A stretch of DNA of 60,245 nt from Marinilabiliaceae bacterium UBA5488 (GTDB taxonomy: Bacteria > Bacteroidota > Bacteroidia > Bacteroidales > Marinilabiliaceae). Shown here in pieces: positions 8,722-17,082 of this stretch. A program made the translations under genes and the position numbers. The stretch covers positions 1-60,245 of the forward strand of contig DIPM01000002.1 of NCBI GenBank assembly GCA_002427105.1, given 5' to 3'. Every line of letters begins with the position of its first letter. Position 1 is the first letter of the stretch. Under the pieces are notes generated by a model, which saw nothing but the letters and a program-made list of their open reading frames with translations, ran no database searches and was not told the DNA's origin.

Positions 8722-9350
8722 TGGAATTGAACATAGTAAATATAAAAGGAGAAGATACCGGACGCAAGATTGAGTTACCTGATTCAATTTTCGCGATTGA
8801 GCCCAACGACCACGCCATCTATTTGGATGTAAAACAGTATATGGCTAACAATCGTCAGGGAACTCATAAGGCCAAGGAGCGTAATGAGGTATCCGGTAGT
8901 ACACGTAAAATCAAGAAGCAAAAGGGAACCGGTACAGCACGTGCAGGTAGCATAAAGAGTCCTGTTTTTCGTGGAGGAGGTCGTATTTTCGGTCCGCGTC
9001 CGCGCAACTACAGCTTCAAGCTCAACAAGAAGGTAAAACAACTTGCGCGTCTATCTGCTTTGGCTTATAAGGCTAAGAATAACGAGATTACCATCGTGGA
9101 AGATTTTGTTTTGGATACTCCAAAAACCAAGGAGTTTAATGCAATTCGTAAGAATCTTCAAGTTGACGGAAGACGTTTCTTGCTTGTTTTGGCAGAAGCT
9201 AACCGTAATGTATATCTGTCGGCCAGAAATATTCCAAAAACGGAGGTTTCTGTTGCATCCGGTCTTAATACTTACAGTATCATGAAAGCTAAGCGTTTAC
9301 TTCTTACAGAAAGCTCTGTTGAGCAAATCGCTAAACTTTATAACGAATAA
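8721..9350 (+). CDS. rplD: 50S ribosomal protein L4
   Basis: A 209-residue protein of the exit tunnel. The long loop KQKGTGTARAGSIKSPVFRGGG is intact. I take the ATG at 8721, which overlaps the rplC stop; an in-frame GTG three bases upstream would add one residue. In E. coli L4 represses its own operon; no matching leader structure was recognised here. Confidence 0.96.
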   Translation: MELNIVNIKGEDTGRKIELPDSIFAIEPNDHAIYLDVKQYMANNRQGTHKAKERNEVSGSTRKIKKQKGTGTARAGSIKSPVFRGGGRIFGPRPRNYSFKLNKKVKQLARLSALAYKAKNNEITIVEDFVLDTPKTKEFNAIRKNLQVDGRRFLLVLAEANRNVYLSARNIPKTEVSVASGLNTYSIMKAKRLLLTESSVEQIAKLYNE

Positions 9351-9361
9351 GGAGGCAAGTC

Positions 9362-9652
9362 ATGGATATAATAGTAAAACCATTAGTTACCGAAAAGATG
9401 ACCCATCAGGGCGAGACCCTCAACAGGTATGGCTTTGTTGTGAGGAAGGATGTCAACAAACTTCAGATCAAAAAAGCTGTTGAAGAGATGTATAATGTTA
9501 CTGTCTCCGAAGTTAATACAATGCGTTATGCCGGTAAGGCAAAATCGCGCTATACAAAAAGCGGTGTTATTCAGGGTAAAAGCCCGTCTTACAAAAAGGC
9601 TATTGTAACATTAGCAGAAGGAGATAAAATTGATTTTTATAGCAATATCTAA
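9362..9652 (+). CDS. rplW: 50S ribosomal protein L23
   Basis: A 96-residue protein at the tunnel exit, the docking point for SRP and trigger factor. It starts MDIIVKPLVTEKMT and has the V-x-x-D-V-NKLQIKKAVEEMYNV helix typical of L23. Unusually for this phylum it has a GGAGG sequence about 7 nt upstream of its ATG. Confidence 0.96.
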   Translation: MDIIVKPLVTEKMTHQGETLNRYGFVVRKDVNKLQIKKAVEEMYNVTVSEVNTMRYAGKAKSRYTKSGVIQGKSPSYKKAIVTLAEGDKIDFYSNI

Positions 9653-9657
9653 GTAAA

Positions 9658-10482
9658 ATGGCAGTAAGAAAGCTAAAGCCCACAACACCGGGGCAGAGAC
9701 ATAAGATTATTGGTGCATTTGATTCGATTACATCAAGTGAGCCAGAGAAGTCCTTGCTGAAGCCTTTGAAGAAAAGCGGTGGTCGTAACAACACGGGTAA
9801 AATGACCATGCGTTACATCGGAGGCGGACACAAAAGGAGATACCGTGTAATCGATTTCAAGAGAAATAAAGATGGTGTTCCTGCAACAGTAGAATCAATA
9901 CAGTATGACCCCAACAGGAGTTCACGTATTGCTTTGCTTGTATATGCAGACGGAGAAAAACGCTATATCCTTGCACCTAACGGCCTAAAAGTTGGCCAAC
10001 AGTTGCTTTCGGGAAGCTCAATTGCTCCTGAAGTAGGTAATTCACTTCCTCTTGGAGAAATTCCACTGGGTACTATAGTTCATAATATTGAACTTCAGCC
10101 AGGCAGAGGAGGAGCTATGGCCCGCAGTGCCGGAACATTTGCCCAATTAGCTGCTCGTGATGGGAAGTATGTTGTATTACGTCTTCCTTCCGGTGAATCC
10201 AGAATGGTTCTTACATCTTGTCGTGCAACCGTGGGCGCAGTCGGTAATTCCGACCACGCGCTTGAGAAGTCGGGCAAGGCAGGTAGAAGCAGATGGCTTG
10301 GTCGCCGTCCTCGCGTACGCGGTGTAGTTATGAACCCTGTCGATCACCCTATGGGTGGTGGTGAAGGTCGTGCCTCAGGGGGTCAGCCGCGTTCACGTAC
10401 AGGCTTATTGGCCAAGGGATACAAAACCCGTGCGCCTAAGAAAGCTTCCAGTAAGTATATTCTTGAAAAGAGAAAAAAGTAA
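9658..10482 (+). CDS. rplB: 50S ribosomal protein L2
   Basis: A 274-residue protein essential for subunit association and peptidyl transfer. Recognised from KMTMRYIGGGHKRRYRVIDFKR, LPLGEIPLGTIVHNIE and the C-terminal RPRVRGVVMNPVDHPMGGGEGRASGG, which holds the conserved His near the catalytic centre. Five bp follow rplW. Confidence 0.97.
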   Translation: MAVRKLKPTTPGQRHKIIGAFDSITSSEPEKSLLKPLKKSGGRNNTGKMTMRYIGGGHKRRYRVIDFKRNKDGVPATVESIQYDPNRSSRIALLVYADGEKRYILAPNGLKVGQQLLSGSSIAPEVGNSLPLGEIPLGTIVHNIELQPGRGGAMARSAGTFAQLAARDGKYVVLRLPSGESRMVLTSCRATVGAVGNSDHALEKSGKAGRSRWLGRRPRVRGVVMNPVDHPMGGGEGRASGGQPRSRTGLLAKGYKTRAPKKASSKYILEKRKK

Positions 10483-10502
10483 CCGGTTAATTAATTGAGA
10501 TT

Positions 10503-10772
10503 ATGAGCAGATCGTTAAAAAAAGGTCCATATATCAACTACAAGCTGGAGCGTAAGGTGTTAGCCATGAACGATTCCGGCAAAAAGACAGTTATTAAGAC
10601 ATGGGCCAGGGCATCTATGATTTCCCCTGATTTTGTGGGGCATACCATAGCCGTACACAATGGCAACAAGTTTATCCCTGTATATGTTACCGAAAATATG
10701 GTAGGTCATAAACTGGGTGAATTTGCGCCAACGCGGACATATCGCGGTCATTCAGGCGGCAAGAAACGTTAA
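10503..10772 (+). CDS. rpsS: 30S ribosomal protein S19
   Basis: An 89-residue protein of the 30S head that contacts S13 and the A-site tRNA. It has MSRSLKKGPYINYKL, the WARASMISPDFVGHTIAVHNG core and the C-terminal KLGEFAPTRTYRGHSG signature. Usual length; 20 bp after rplB. Confidence 0.97.
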   Translation: MSRSLKKGPYINYKLERKVLAMNDSGKKTVIKTWARASMISPDFVGHTIAVHNGNKFIPVYVTENMVGHKLGEFAPTRTYRGHSGGKKR

Positions 10773-10808
10773 TAGCCTGATAGTGTTAATACCTTTAATG
10801 CAATAGAA

Positions 10809-11225
10809 ATGGGTGCAAGAAAAAGAATAAAAGCAGAAGAATTAAAAGAGGCCAGGAAGAGCAAGGCTTATGCCAAGCTGCGCAATGTGCCCACCTCGCC
10901 CCGTAAAATGCGGTTAGTGGTGGATCAGATTCGCGGCAAGGATGTGAATCTGGCCCTGGATATACTAAAGTTTTCCACAAAAGAGGCTTCACGCAGCGTG
11001 GAAAAGCTATTATTGTCAGCAGTTGCCAACTGGAGAGAGAAGAACGAAGGTCAGCGTCTGGAAGATGCTAATCTGTTTGTGAAGGAGGTTTACGTTGATT
11101 CCGGACGTGTATTAAAACGTCTAAGACCGGCTCCGCAAGGACGTGCTCACAGGATACGTAAAAGATCCAACCACGTAACAATTCTTGTGGATAGCAAAGA
11201 ATCTAATCTAAACACGGAAATTTAA
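10809..11225 (+). CDS. rplV: 50S ribosomal protein L22
   Basis: A 138-residue tunnel-wall protein. The core runs from AKLRNVPTSPRKMRLVVDQIRG to the beta-hairpin RLRPAPQGRAHRIRKRSNH, which lines the exit tunnel. The N-terminal basic segment before residue 20 (MGARKRIKAEELKEARKSKA) is longer than in E. coli, as is common in Bacteroidetes. Confidence 0.96.
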   Translation: MGARKRIKAEELKEARKSKAYAKLRNVPTSPRKMRLVVDQIRGKDVNLALDILKFSTKEASRSVEKLLLSAVANWREKNEGQRLEDANLFVKEVYVDSGRVLKRLRPAPQGRAHRIRKRSNHVTILVDSKESNLNTEI

Positions 11226-11230
11226 GGCAA

Positions 11231-11959
11231 ATGGGACAAAAAGTAAATCCAATAAGTAACAGGTTGGGCATCATCCGGGGATGGGACTCCAACTGGTTTG
11301 GCGGAAAGAACTACGGCGATAAGTTGCTGGAAGATTCTAAAATCCGCAAGTATTTGAATGCGCGTTTGGCCAAGGCCAGCATTTCGCGCATAATTATCGA
11401 GCGTACACTTAAGTTAATTACCATAACAGTTTATACTGCCCGTCCCGGTATTATTATCGGAAAAGGTGGTCAGGAGGTTGATAAGCTGAAGGAAGAGCTT
11501 AAGAAGATTACTGATAAAGAGGTCCAGATTAATATCTTTGAGGTAAAGCGCCCCGAACTGGATGCCTTGATTGTTGCCAATAATATAGCTCGTCAGCTGG
11601 AAGGCCGTATCGCCTACCGACGTGCAATAAAAATGGCTATAGCTTCTACCATGCGTATGGGAGCTGAAGGAATCAAGATTCAGATTTCAGGTCGCTTAAA
11701 CGGCGCTGAAATGGCACGTTCGGAAATGTACAAAGAGGGTCGTACCCCCTTGCACACTTTCCGTGCAGATATTGATTATGCTCATGGCGAAGCACTCACA
11801 AAGACCGGTTTGATTGGTATTAAAGTTTGGATTTGTAAAGGAGAGATTTATGGGAAACCTGATCTTTCGCCCAACTTTAACGTCAAGGAAACTCCGGGTG
11901 GCCGTAAAGGCGGCAGCCAGGGTGGTGGTGATAGGGGCTTCAAAAAGAGAAGAAAGTAA
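11231..11959 (+). CDS. rpsC: 30S ribosomal protein S3
   Basis: A 242-residue mRNA-entry protein with helicase activity. The KH domain is seen in TARPGIIIGKGGQEVDKLKEEL and the C-terminal domain in the ISGRLNGAEMARSEMYKEGRTPLHT segment. It ends in a Gly/Lys/Arg-rich tail (GGRKGGSQGGGDRGFKKRRK). Five bp after rplV. Confidence 0.97.
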   Translation: MGQKVNPISNRLGIIRGWDSNWFGGKNYGDKLLEDSKIRKYLNARLAKASISRIIIERTLKLITITVYTARPGIIIGKGGQEVDKLKEELKKITDKEVQINIFEVKRPELDALIVANNIARQLEGRIAYRRAIKMAIASTMRMGAEGIKIQISGRLNGAEMARSEMYKEGRTPLHTFRADIDYAHGEALTKTGLIGIKVWICKGEIYGKPDLSPNFNVKETPGGRKGGSQGGGDRGFKKRRK

Positions 11960-11990
11960 TCTCTATTAACCTTTAACAGACACAGAAAAG

Positions 11991-12422
11991 ATGTTACAAC
12001 CAAAAAAAGTAAAATTCAGACGCCAGCAGAAAGGCAAGATGAAAGGGAATGCACAGCGCGGGCATGAGCTTGCCTTTGGTTCCTTTGGCATCAAGTCTTT
12101 GCAGAGTAAGTGGATTACCGGTCGTCAGATAGAAGCGGCTCGTGTTGCCGTTACACGTTATATGCAACGCCAAGGTCAGATATGGATTCGTATCTTCCCC
12201 GACAAACCTATTACCAAGAAGCCTGCTGAAGTGCGGATGGGTAAAGGAAAGGGGGGACCCGAAGGTTTTGTTGCGCCAGTTACACCCGGACGCATACTTA
12301 TCGAGTGCGACGGAGTACCCTTTGAAACAGCTAAGGAGGCATTACGCCTCGCTGCTCAGAAGTTGCCCGTTACCACAAAGTTTGTTGTTAGAAGGGATTT
12401 TGTTGAATCTACAAATGCTTAA
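11991..12422 (+). CDS. rplP: 50S ribosomal protein L16
   Basis: A 143-residue protein at the A-site side of the 50S subunit. Recognised from MLQPKKVKFRRQQKGKMKG, the loop RIFPDKPITKKPAEVRMGKGKGG and VTPGRILIE. Only 3 bp separate it from rpmC. Confidence 0.97.
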   Translation: MLQPKKVKFRRQQKGKMKGNAQRGHELAFGSFGIKSLQSKWITGRQIEAARVAVTRYMQRQGQIWIRIFPDKPITKKPAEVRMGKGKGGPEGFVAPVTPGRILIECDGVPFETAKEALRLAAQKLPVTTKFVVRRDFVESTNA

Positions 12423-12425
12423 GCG

Positions 12426-12623
12426 ATGAAAACTTCCGAAATAAACGAAATGAGCATTAGCGAGATAGAAGAGCGCATAGATACAGAAAGGGCAGAACTT
12501 GTTCGTCTCACTCTCAACCATAATATCTCTCCGTTGGATAATCCGATGAAGATAAGGGAAGCGCGTAAGAACATTGCACGTATGCTGACCATTCTGAGTC
12601 AGAAGCAACTTAATGAAAAATAA
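12426..12623 (+). CDS. rpmC: 50S ribosomal protein L29
   Basis: A 65-residue two-helix protein at the tunnel exit beside L23. The family pattern is seen in MKTSEINEMSISEIEERI and the IREARKNIARMLTIL signature. Between rplP (3 bp) and rpsQ (8 bp). Confidence 0.95.
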   Translation: MKTSEINEMSISEIEERIDTERAELVRLTLNHNISPLDNPMKIREARKNIARMLTILSQKQLNEK

Positions 12624-12631
12624 TTAAGCCG

Positions 12632-12889
12632 ATGGAAACAAGAAAATTGAGAAAAGAACGCGTTGGTGTTGTAGTTAGCGAAAAAATGGATAAAACCATT
12701 GTCGTTAGTGTTGTTGTGCGTGAGAAGCACCCCATGTACGGTAAGTTTATGAAAAAATCAAAGAGCTTTTACGTGCATGACGAGCAAAACAACGGCCACG
12801 AGGGCGATACCGTTAAGATTATGGAGACACGTCCTCTTAGTAAGACTAAGCGTTGGAGATTAGTTGAAATCATTGAAAGAGCTAAGTAA
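12632..12889 (+). CDS. rpsQ: 30S ribosomal protein S17
   Basis: An 85-residue OB-fold 16S-binding protein. It has RKERVGVVVSEKMDKTIVVSV, the YGKFMKKSKSFYVHDE segment and METRPLSKTKRWRLVEI. Two bp precede rplN. Confidence 0.96.
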   Translation: METRKLRKERVGVVVSEKMDKTIVVSVVVREKHPMYGKFMKKSKSFYVHDEQNNGHEGDTVKIMETRPLSKTKRWRLVEIIERAK

Positions 12890-12891
12890 AC

Positions 12892-13257
12892 ATGATACAG
12901 CAAGAGTCCAGACTGAATGTTGCCGACAATAGCGGAGCCAAAGAAGTTCTTTGTATTCGGGTATTAGGCGGAACTGCCCGCAGATATGCTTCTGTAGGCG
13001 ACCGTATTGTGGTAACTGTAAAAAGCGCTGTTCCATCTTCAGATATGAAGAAAGGAACTGTAAGTAAAGCCGTTGTGGTACGTACCAAGAAAGAAATCAG
13101 AAGAGCTGATGGTTCATATATCCGCTTCGATGACAACGCTTGTGTATTGCTTAATAACGCCGGAGAAATTCGCGGTACCCGTATTTTCGGGCCTGTTCCC
13201 CGTGAATTGCGTGAGGGATACATGAAAATTGTATCATTAGCGCCTGAAGTGCTATAA
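12892..13257 (+). CDS. rplN: 50S ribosomal protein L14
   Basis: A 121-residue subunit-interface protein, target of the silencing factor RsfS in other bacteria. Recognised by MIQQESRLNVADNSGAKEV, the NNAGEIRGTRIFGPVPRELR segment and the C-terminal KIVSLAPEVL. Length standard. Confidence 0.97.
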   Translation: MIQQESRLNVADNSGAKEVLCIRVLGGTARRYASVGDRIVVTVKSAVPSSDMKKGTVSKAVVVRTKKEIRRADGSYIRFDDNACVLLNNAGEIRGTRIFGPVPRELREGYMKIVSLAPEVL

Positions 13258-13278
13258 TCTATAATGATTCAAACAGCA

Positions 13279-13599
13279 ATGGGAAAATTACATATTAAAA
13301 AAGGAGATATAGTCATTGTGAACTCAGGAACCAGCAAGGGCCAGGAAGGCAAAGTGCTGGAAATGTTTCCTGATAAGCAGCGCGCTATAGTGGAAGGTGT
13401 TAATATGGTAAGCAAACATACCAAGCCAAACACAGAGAGTCCACAAGGAGGCATAATCAAGAAAGAAGCCCCAATCCATATCTCGAATCTGAATCTGAAA
13501 GATCCCGGTACAGGCAAAGCTACCCGTATTGGACGCAGAATAGGTGAGAATGGTAAATTGGTTCGTTATTCAAAAAAATCAGGGGAGGAGATTAAGTAA
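13279..13599 (+). CDS. rplX: 50S ribosomal protein L24
   Basis: A 106-residue KOW-domain protein that starts assembly of the 50S subunit. KKGDIVIVNSGTSKGQEGKVL is the KOW motif. I take the start MGKLHIKKGD at 13279, which matches the family; an ATG at 13264 would add five residues. Its TAA shares its last base with the ATG of rplE. Confidence 0.94.
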   Translation: MGKLHIKKGDIVIVNSGTSKGQEGKVLEMFPDKQRAIVEGVNMVSKHTKPNTESPQGGIIKKEAPIHISNLNLKDPGTGKATRIGRRIGENGKLVRYSKKSGEEIK

Positions 13600-14156
13600 T
13601 GAGCTACACGCCAAGTTTAAAAACCAAATATTTTGACGAGATTGTACCTTCTCTAAAGAAAGAGTTTAGCTACAAGAGCGTTATGCAGGTGCCACGTTTG
13701 GAGAAAATCGTTATCAACCAGGGTGTTGGAGCGGCTGTGGCTGACAAGAAGTTGATCGAAACATCTATCAAGGAGCTTACCGGAATTACCGGTCAACAGG
13801 CTATTGCTTGTTATTCCAAGAAGGATATTTCCAACTTCAAACTTAGGAGAAAGATGCCTATCGGTGTGAAGGTAACTCTCCGCAAGGATAAGATGTACGA
13901 ATTCCTTGAAAGACTTGTACGCGTGGCTTTACCACGTATTCGTGACTTTAAAGGTATTGACAGTAAATTGGACGGCAGGGGTAACTATACGTTGGGAATC
14001 ACAGAGCAGATAATATTCCCGGAAATAAATATCGATAATATAAGCAAGATTATGGGTATGAATATTACCTTTGTGACCTCCGGAAAAAGCGATGAGGAGG
14101 CTTATGCCCTTCTTCGTGAGTTCGGATTGCCGTTTAAAAATTTAAAAAAGAACTAA
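13599..14156 (+). CDS. rplE: 50S ribosomal protein L5
   Basis: A 185-residue 5S rRNA-binding protein that contacts the P-site tRNA. Shows VMQVPRLEKIVINQGVG, the loop KLRRKMPIGVKVTLRKDKMYEFL and the NYTLGITEQIIFPEI segment. Overlaps rplX by one base. Confidence 0.97.
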   Translation: MSYTPSLKTKYFDEIVPSLKKEFSYKSVMQVPRLEKIVINQGVGAAVADKKLIETSIKELTGITGQQAIACYSKKDISNFKLRRKMPIGVKVTLRKDKMYEFLERLVRVALPRIRDFKGIDSKLDGRGNYTLGITEQIIFPEINIDNISKIMGMNITFVTSGKSDEEAYALLREFGLPFKNLKKN

Positions 14157-14159
14157 GAT

Positions 14160-14429
14160 ATGGCAAAGGAATCAATGAAAGCCCGTGAGGTTAAGCGGGT
14201 AAAGCTTGTTGCCAGGTATGCCGCAAAACGCGCTCAACTCAAGGCTGAGGGTGACTACGAAGGATTACAAAAACTTCCTAAAAACTCTTCGCCTGTGCGT
14301 ATGCACAATCGTTGCAAGTTGACCGGAAGGCCTAAGGGTTACATGCGTCAGTTCGGTATCAGCCGTATCACCTTCAGGGAGATGGCAGCATCAGGTTTAA
14401 TACCGGGAGTGAAAAAGGCCAGCTGGTAA
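14160..14429 (+). CDS. rpsN: 30S ribosomal protein S14 (zinc-free type)
   Basis: An 89-residue S14 of the long form: it has RCKLTGRPKGYMRQFGISRI and ends GLIPGVKKASW, and lacks the two CxxC pairs of the 61-residue zinc form. Three bp after rplE. It is followed by the third longest gap in the cluster, 65 bp, which holds a hairpin. Confidence 0.96.
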   Translation: MAKESMKAREVKRVKLVARYAAKRAQLKAEGDYEGLQKLPKNSSPVRMHNRCKLTGRPKGYMRQFGISRITFREMAASGLIPGVKKASW

Positions 14430-14454
14430 AGTTCCGGCTGGATAGTATTTAAAT

Positions 14455-14478
14455 ATTGTCCCACTTGTGGGGATCAAT
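14455..14478 (+). promoter_or_regulatory. Hairpin upstream of rpsH
   Basis: ATTG/CAAT outer pairs and TCCCAC/GTGGGGA inner pairs around a TT loop, with small bulges, 16 bp upstream of the rpsH ATG. In E. coli S8 represses the spc operon by binding a stem-loop near the L5 start; this structure could be a local equivalent, but no S8-site consensus was recognised. Confidence 0.35.
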
Positions 14479-14494
14479 TTAAACTTAATTTAAA

Positions 14495-14890
14495 ATGACA
14501 GATCCTATTTCGGATTTTCTGACTCGTATCAGAAATGCCATTATGGCACGACACAAGGTTGTTGAGATTCCAGGCTCCAACCTTAAGAGGGAGATGACCA
14601 AAATCCTTATGGATAAAGGTTATATCCTCAATTACAAATTTATGGATGACGGCAAACAGGGTATCATCAAGATAGCCCTGAAATATGATCCGGTGTCCAA
14701 GACTCCTGCAATCAAGCATTTAAGCCGTGTTTCATCACCGGGTTTGCGGAAATACACAGGTTACAGAAATGTGCCCAGGGTTTTAAATGGCCTTGGTGTT
14801 GCTATTTTGTCAACCTCCAGGGGAGTAATGACTGATAAAGAAGCTCGCGACAGCAAGGTTGGGGGTGAAGTTTTGTGTTACGTTTATTAA
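14495..14890 (+). CDS. rpsH: 30S ribosomal protein S8
   Basis: A 131-residue central-domain 16S-binding protein. MTDPISDFLTRIRNA, the KHLSRVSSPGLRKYTGY segment and the C-terminal GVAILSTSRGVMTDKEA signature identify it. It follows a 65-bp gap with a hairpin and precedes rplF by 14 bp. Confidence 0.97.
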   Translation: MTDPISDFLTRIRNAIMARHKVVEIPGSNLKREMTKILMDKGYILNYKFMDDGKQGIIKIALKYDPVSKTPAIKHLSRVSSPGLRKYTGYRNVPRVLNGLGVAILSTSRGVMTDKEARDSKVGGEVLCYVY

Positions 14891-14904
14891 AAAGGAGCTA
14901 AGTT

Positions 14905-15456
14905 ATGTCAAGGATAGGAAAATCACCGATACACATACCCGCTGGAGTAAGCGTAACATACAAGGATGATTTGGTGACCGTAAAAGGTTCTAAGGGTGAG
15001 CTTACTCAACAAATTGATCCCGATATAAAAATTGAAATTAAAGATGGTGTGCTGAGTCTTACACGGCCAAGCGATGAAAAGAATCATCGTTCTTTGCACG
15101 GTCTGTACCGTTCACTAATCAACAATATGATTATTGGGGTATCAGAGGGTTTTGTTAAGAAAATGGAACTGGTAGGTGTTGGATTTCGTGCCACATCAAA
15201 CGGTCAGATTCTGGAACTTTCGCTTGGATATTCTCATGCCATTCAGATGCAATTACCTAAAGAAATAAAGGTTGAAGCCGTTACTGACCGGAAAAGCAAT
15301 CCGATTATAACACTTGAGTCTTATGACAAGCAACTTTTAGGACAGGTTTGTGCCAAGATCCGTTCATTGCGTAAGCCGGAGCCGTATAAGGGCAAGGGAG
15401 TTCGCTTTATAGGAGAAGAAGTAAGGCGTAAGGCTGGTAAGAGTGCAAAAGTTTAA
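14905..15456 (+). CDS. rplF: 50S ribosomal protein L6
   Basis: A 183-residue protein near the GTPase centre, with the two repeated alpha/beta domains of L6. MSRIGKSPIHIPAGV opens domain 1 and the C-terminal RKPEPYKGKGVRF signature is intact. An AAGGAG sequence lies about 8 nt before its ATG, one of the few Shine-Dalgarno-like sites here. Confidence 0.97.
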   Translation: MSRIGKSPIHIPAGVSVTYKDDLVTVKGSKGELTQQIDPDIKIEIKDGVLSLTRPSDEKNHRSLHGLYRSLINNMIIGVSEGFVKKMELVGVGFRATSNGQILELSLGYSHAIQMQLPKEIKVEAVTDRKSNPIITLESYDKQLLGQVCAKIRSLRKPEPYKGKGVRFIGEEVRRKAGKSAKV

Positions 15457-15476
15457 TTTGATTAATTGTTAGTGTT

Positions 15477-15833
15477 ATGACTTTTTCGAAATTAGAACGA
15501 CGAAATAAAATAAAAGCAGGCATTCGCAGCAAAGTTGCCGGCACTGCCGAGCGACCACGGATGACTGTTTTCAGAAGCAATAAGCAGATTTCAGTCCAAT
15601 TGATAGACGATAAAGAAGGCAAAACCTTAGTATCGATTTCTTCTTTGGCAAAGGATTTGGCTGCTGCAAAAGGAACCAAGACAGAGCAGGCTGCAAATGT
15701 AGGAAAAGCAATTGCCGAGAAGGCCAAGGCCGCCGGTATTGAAGCTGTAGTCTTTGACCGTAATGGTTATCTGTATCATGGTAGAGTAAAACAATTAGCG
15801 GACGCTGCTCGCGAGGCAGGCCTTAAATTTTAA
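15477..15833 (+). CDS. rplR: 50S ribosomal protein L18
   Basis: A 118-residue 5S rRNA-binding protein. RPRMTVFRSNKQISVQLIDD and the end FDRNGYLYHGRVKQLADAAREAGL are typical. Six bp from rpsE. Confidence 0.96.
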   Translation: MTFSKLERRNKIKAGIRSKVAGTAERPRMTVFRSNKQISVQLIDDKEGKTLVSISSLAKDLAAAKGTKTEQAANVGKAIAEKAKAAGIEAVVFDRNGYLYHGRVKQLADAAREAGLKF

Positions 15834-15839
15834 TATATT

Positions 15840-16358
15840 ATGGCAGGAAATACAAAAAGAGTTCGTACAACTAACGACCTTGAACTGAAGGACAGGTTGG
15901 TAGCCATCAATCGTGTTACCAAAGTAACAAAAGGAGGTCGGGCCTTCAGCTTCTCAGCCATTGTTGTTGTTGGTAATGAGAATGGTATAGTAGGTTGGGG
16001 TCTTGGTAAAGCCAATGAGGTAACCACCGCCATAGCTAAAGGAATAGAGGCTGCAAAGAAGAATTTGGTGAAGGTTCCGGTAATTAACGGAACTATCCCT
16101 CACGAGCAAGCTGCAAAATATGGAGGTGCGCGTGTTTTCATCAAGCCTGCTTCTCACGGTACCGGACTGGTTGCCGGTGGTGCTATGCGTGCTGTTCTTG
16201 AAAGCGCCGGTGTTAGTGATGTTTTGGCTAAATCAAAAGGCTCAGCCAACCCACACAACCTTGTTAAGGCTACTATTGAAGCGCTATGCGAATTGCGTGA
16301 CGCGGCTACCGTAGCTCAACACAGAGGAGTTACCCTTGATAAAGTGTTTAACGGTTAA
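15840..16358 (+). CDS. rpsE: 30S ribosomal protein S5
   Basis: A 172-residue fidelity protein of the 30S body. It has the KVTKGGRAFSFSAIVVVG segment, the GWGLGKANEV turn and the ASHGTGLVAGGAMRAVLE signature. Length standard; 11 bp before rpmD. Confidence 0.97.
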   Translation: MAGNTKRVRTTNDLELKDRLVAINRVTKVTKGGRAFSFSAIVVVGNENGIVGWGLGKANEVTTAIAKGIEAAKKNLVKVPVINGTIPHEQAAKYGGARVFIKPASHGTGLVAGGAMRAVLESAGVSDVLAKSKGSANPHNLVKATIEALCELRDAATVAQHRGVTLDKVFNG

Positions 16359-16369
16359 GTTATAGAATT

Positions 16370-16546
16370 ATGGCAAAGATTAAAGTTACTCAGGTTCGCA
16401 GTAGAATTAAGTGTACCGATCGTCAAAAGAAGACTTTGGATGCCCTTGGTTTGAGAAGAATTAATGCCACCGTTGAACATGAGGATACTCCCAATATCTT
16501 GGGTATGGTGGACAAAGTAAGACACCTTGTAAGTGTCGAGAAATAA
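16370..16546 (+). CDS. rpmD: 50S ribosomal protein L30
   Basis: A 58-residue protein that is easily missed for its size. The sequence starts MAKIKVTQVRSRIKCTDRQ and contains TLDALGLRRINATVEHEDT and the NILGMVDKVRHLVSVEK tail, the family pattern. It lies exactly where L30 is expected, between rpsE (11 bp) and rplO (29 bp). It has one Cys and no unusual feature. Confidence 0.95.
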   Translation: MAKIKVTQVRSRIKCTDRQKKTLDALGLRRINATVEHEDTPNILGMVDKVRHLVSVEK

Positions 16547-16575
16547 TACTTTTAACGAAGTTAATCAATAAAAAT

Positions 16576-17022
16576 ATGAAGCTTAACGAGTTAAAGCCTG
16601 CTACAGGATCTACTCACCACGAAAAAAGGATAGGTCGCGGCCAGGGTTCCGGTTTTGGAGGAACTTCTACCCGTGGACACAAAGGTGCGAAATCCCGTTC
16701 AGGTTATTCGACAAAAATTGGCTTTGAAGGTGGTCAGATGCCTCTTCAAAGACGTGTTCCTAAGTTTGGGTTTAAGAATGTAAATCGCGTTGAATACAAA
16801 GGTGTTAACCTTGAAGTTATTCAAAGATTAGTTGATAAGAATGGTTGGAGCGTTATAGAACCCGAAAATCTTGTGCAGGCAGGTATTGTTAATAAGAACG
16901 ACCTGGTAAAGATCCTGGGAAATGGTGCTATCAGCGCGAAAGTGGAGGTCAAGGCGCATGCTTTCTCCAAATCTGCTGAAGCTGCTATTGAAGCGGCACA
17001 GGGAACTGTTGTGAAACTGTAA
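16576..17022 (+). CDS. rplO: 50S ribosomal protein L15
   Basis: A 148-residue late-assembly protein. The N-terminal Gly/Arg-rich arm (KRIGRGQGSGFGGTSTRGHKG) and the QMPLQRRVPKFGF motif identify it. Sixty bp with a GC-rich hairpin follow before secY. Confidence 0.97.
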   Translation: MKLNELKPATGSTHHEKRIGRGQGSGFGGTSTRGHKGAKSRSGYSTKIGFEGGQMPLQRRVPKFGFKNVNRVEYKGVNLEVIQRLVDKNGWSVIEPENLVQAGIVNKNDLVKILGNGAISAKVEVKAHAFSKSAEAAIEAAQGTVVKL

Positions 17023-17028
17023 TCTGAG

Positions 17029-17057
17029 TCCTCGCCGCTTAATCGCGGCGGGGAGGA
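17029..17057 (+). promoter_or_regulatory. GC-rich hairpin between rplO and secY
   Basis: TCCTC-GCCGC pairs with GCGGC-GAGGA with a 3-nt bulge and a 6-nt loop. There is no T-run, so it is not an intrinsic terminator; it may stabilise or mark a processing point between the ribosomal genes and secY. Confidence 0.4.
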
Positions 17058-17082
17058 AAGACCTAATTAGCTATTTAAAGAT

